The position numbers and the translations under genes are program-made. Shown here piece by piece: positions 62,040 to 64,000 of a stretch of DNA of 64,000 nucleotides; the first letter of the stretch is position 1, and every line of letters begins with the position of its first letter. The notes under the pieces are model-generated. The model saw only the letters and a program-made list of their open reading frames with translations, was not told the DNA's origin and did no database searches. This DNA is from Mesorhizobium loti (GTDB lineage: Bacteria; Pseudomonadota; Alphaproteobacteria; Rhizobiales; Rhizobiaceae): NCBI RefSeq assembly GCF_003148495.1, contig NZ_QGGH01000001.1, positions 62,986 to 126,985 on the forward strand, written 5' to 3'.

Positions 62040-62891
62040 ATGAAAATCGGCATGTGCATGTTCTTGTGGACGACGGCCGTGTCGAAGAAACACGAGCCGT
62101 TGCTGCGCGATATCAAGGCGACCGGCTTCGATGGCGTCGAGATACCAATCTTCGCCGGCACGCCGGACGACTACAAAAAGCTCGGCGAGCTGCTCGACCG
62201 CATCGGGCTGGAGCGGACCGCGGTTTCGGCCATGGGCGATCCGGCGATGAACCTGATCGCGGCCGATGCGGCAATGCGCAAGGCCGGTGTCGACTACATG
62301 AAATGGGCTATCGACTGCGCCAATGCGCTCGGCGCCAGCAGGCTGAGCGGCCCGCTGCATTCGACGCTCGGCGCCTTTTCCGGCGCTGGGCCGACGGCCG
62401 TCGAGAAAAAGCGCTCGGTCGCCTCGCAACGCGCCATCGGCGATCATGCCGGAAAGAGGAACGTCACCATCGGGCTTGAGGCGCTCAACCGCTTCGAATG
62501 CTATCTCCTCAACACGATGGCGGATCTGTCGGAGCATATTGACGCCATCGACCGGCCGCACATCAAGGCGATGTACGATACCTTCCACGCCAATATCGAG
62601 GAGGCCGACCCGATCGGCGCCTACACAAAACACCGCCGGAATGTCGTGCATATCCACATCTCCGAGAATGATCGCGGCGTGCCCGGGCGCGGCAACATTC
62701 CATGGAAGGAGACATTCTCGGCCATCCGCAAGAGCGGCTATGACGACTGGCTGACGATCGAGGCGTTCGGGCGTTCGCTCAAGGATTTAGCGGCGGCGAC
62801 CAAGGTGTGGCGCGATTTTTCGGAGAGCCCGGAAGCGGTTTATCGCGAGGGGTATGAGCATATCAGGAACGGGTGGAAACGAGCGGCTTAA
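62040..62891 (+). CDS. TIM-barrel sugar isomerase/epimerase (D-tagatose-3-epimerase-like)
   Basis: A 283-residue barrel related to the 58176-59063 protein. The metal site is visible: Glu in GLEALNRFECYL near 148, Asp in MYDTFHANIEE near 182, His in HIHISENDRG near 207 and Glu in TIEAFGRS near 242. The ATG follows GGGAGGGGCG. Third gene of the rightward operon after a 175-base gap that holds no evident gene. The pair of related epimerases in divergent operons suggests successive or complementary keto-sugar steps. Confidence 0.88.
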   Translation: MKIGMCMFLWTTAVSKKHEPLLRDIKATGFDGVEIPIFAGTPDDYKKLGELLDRIGLERTAVSAMGDPAMNLIAADAAMRKAGVDYMKWAIDCANALGASRLSGPLHSTLGAFSGAGPTAVEKKRSVASQRAIGDHAGKRNVTIGLEALNRFECYLLNTMADLSEHIDAIDRPHIKAMYDTFHANIEEADPIGAYTKHRRNVVHIHISENDRGVPGRGNIPWKETFSAIRKSGYDDWLTIEAFGRSLKDLAAATKVWRDFSESPEAVYREGYEHIRNGWKRAA

Positions 62892-62892
62892 G

Positions 62893-62952
62893 CGCTCACT
62901 TCGTCATCACGGGCGAAGCGGACGCGGAGACCCGTGGATGACGAAGTGAGCG
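62893..62952. terminator. Strong bidirectional terminator hairpin
   Basis: CGCTCACTTCGTCATC (62893-62908) pairs perfectly with GATGACGAAGTGAGCG (62937-62952), extended by ACGGG/CCCGT with one bulged base. It stands between convergent genes (epimerase and PhnE-like permease). No T run follows, so it may act as an mRNA 3' stabiliser as well as a terminator. Confidence 0.7.
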
Positions 62953-62984
62953 GTGGGCTGCCGGCAATCATGGCGCCGAGGCGC

Positions 62985-64000
62985 CTACCCCTGCTCGGCC
63001 TGGATCCTGTTGTAATCGTGGATGGTCCGGCTCAGCCGGCGGCGCAGGAAATTGGAAATGTTGTCGAAAATGAAGACGACGAGCAGGATCAGCAGCACCA
63101 TGTAGAAGACGTTGGCCCAGTTGGAATTGGTGCGCATCGCCTCCCACAACTTGAGGCCGATGCCGCCGGCGCCGACGGCGCCGATGATGGTGGCGCCGCG
63201 GGTGTTGGATTCCCACTGGTAGAGCGTCTGGCTGATGAATATGGGGATGACTTCCGGCATCACGCCGTAGCGCTGCACCAGCAAGCCGTTGGCACCGGTC
63301 GACTTGATGCCCTCGCGTGGCTTGTCGTCGATGTTTTCGAGGCCTTCCGAATAGACTTTGCCGAGCGTGCCGATCTCGGTGAAGAAGATGGCTGCACTGC
63401 CCGCGAGCGGGCCGGGCCCGAAGGCGCGGGTGAAGAACAGCGCCCAGATCAGCATGTCGATGGAACGCATGAAGTCGAAGAAGCGCTTGAGCACCTGGTT
63501 GACCAGCCGGCTGGGCGTGATGTTGCGGGCGGCGAAGAAGGCGAGCGGGAAGGCGACGATGCCGCCCAGCATGGTACCGAGAAAGGCCATGACGATGGTC
63601 TGCAGGAGTTTCGTCCAGACATCGCCGTGCTGCCACTGGGCATTGTTCCAGATGTTGTCGCCGGCCAGCGCCAGATTGGACGTGCCCGGTTTCAGTTCGG
63701 GTCCGGAGACGATCAGCGAGGCCACTTCGCTTGCCGATTTGCCGAAGAAAGGCGAGCGCGTGTCGAAGACGAAGTTTGCCCAGCCGAGAAAACGCTTGCG
63801 GAGCCTGACGCGGTCAACGGCGACGCGGGCCTCGCCGGCAAAGCCCATGTCGGCGACGACCTCGTCCTCATGCGCGGTGATCCAGCCGGGAACCGGTCCG
63901 GAGATCAGCGGTTTGCCTGTGCCAAGTGCGACCGCAACGGTTTCACCGTTGGCAATGATCGTCGCTTGCGTCTTGTTGAAGGTGATCGACTTGGCGGTGC
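62985..64000 (-). CDS. phnE: Phosphonate-type ABC transporter permease, PhnE-like (5' end beyond window)
   Basis: At least 338 residues, with the reading frame still open at the window edge, so the start is missing. The permease core shows the PhnE pattern: TIVMAFLGTMLGGIVAFPLAFFAARNITPSRLVNQVLKRFFDFMRSIDMLIWALFF, the coupling loop EGLENIDDKPREGIKSTGANGLLVQRYGVMPEVIPIFISQTLYQWESNTRGATIIGAVGAGGIG, and a hydrophobic C-terminus. The visible N-terminal part (TAKSITFNKTQATIIANGETVAV and on) is long and soluble, as in the larger second PhnE subunit of some rhizobia. The ligand is phosphonate, phosphate or phosphite. Confidence 0.88.
   Translation of the reverse strand, partial: TAKSITFNKTQATIIANGETVAVALGTGKPLISGPVPGWITAHEDEVVADMGFAGEARVAVDRVRLRKRFLGWANFVFDTRSPFFGKSASEVASLIVSGPELKPGTSNLALAGDNIWNNAQWQHGDVWTKLLQTIVMAFLGTMLGGIVAFPLAFFAARNITPSRLVNQVLKRFFDFMRSIDMLIWALFFTRAFGPGPLAGSAAIFFTEIGTLGKVYSEGLENIDDKPREGIKSTGANGLLVQRYGVMPEVIPIFISQTLYQWESNTRGATIIGAVGAGGIGLKLWEAMRTNSNWANVFYMVLLILLVVFIFDNISNFLRRRLSRTIHDYNRIQAEQG

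Overview
The window looks like the chromosome of an alphaproteobacterium of the Rhizobiales, most likely Mesorhizobium or a close relative. Reasons: a 3' rRNA operon end (23S-5S-tRNA-fMet) whose 23S has the rhizobial helix-9 insertion, high-GC codon use, three copies of a GCAATTCC...GGAATTGC palindromic repeat that I associate with Mesorhizobium, and very dense catabolic and ABC-transport content. The genus is inferred. No phage, transposase, integrase or CRISPR array was seen.

Layout. 1-3.6 kb: end of an rRNA operon. 3.8-24.4 kb: a catabolic island with a branched-chain-amino-acid-type ABC transporter (LivKHMGF), a DAO-type flavin oxidase, an FCD-type GntR regulator, a ProC-like reductase, an acetoin-dehydrogenase-like E1alpha/E1beta/E2 set, a 3-hydroxyacyl-CoA/carnitine-dehydrogenase-like enzyme, NIPSNAP and unknown proteins, SDRs, a fused B12-dependent mutase-like protein, an alpha/beta hydrolase, an aspartate-dehydrogenase-like enzyme, a cupin and a KstD-like flavoprotein. 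A palindrome with core GTGTCGACAC (one copy with one mismatch) lies in all four promoter regions of this island, so I read it as one regulon of the local GntR protein for an unidentified amino compound.

24.4-30.8 kb: a sugar-kinase remnant, a GMC oxidoreductase, a LysR regulator with a perfect operator palindrome next to DsbA-like and NAD-binding genes, an unknown protein and a DeoR regulator. 30.8-38.0 kb: an oligopeptide-type ABC transporter with an ATC-hydrolase-family enzyme, divergent from an M24 peptidase. 38.1-41.4 kb: a cupin, a PEP-hydrolase-family TIM barrel and a Tm-1-like protein divergent from a TetR regulator. 41.8-47.4 kb: a sugar/polyol ABC transporter with two ATPases and a small membrane protein. 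47.4-55.2 kb: a cupin, two duplicated AraC regulators, an MFS transporter, a TetR/SDR pair, a GFA protein, an amidase and a small secreted protein. 55.2-62.9 kb: two divergent operons for sugar or sugar-acid catabolism (hydroxyacid dehydrogenase, FadR-like GntR, enolase-superfamily enzyme, three TIM-barrel epimerase-like proteins, Gfo/Idh/MocA dehydrogenase). 63.0-64.0 kb: a PhnE-type permease cut by the window edge.

A second operator family, CTGG-N5-CCAG (best form CTGGTNNNACCAG), occurs in pairs in three long intergenic regions: before the peptide transporter and M24 peptidase, before the sugar ABC transporter, and between the two sugar-catabolism operons. One of those operons encodes a FadR-like regulator, the natural candidate for binding. 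This would tie 31-37 kb, 41.8-47.4 kb and 55-63 kb into one regulon.
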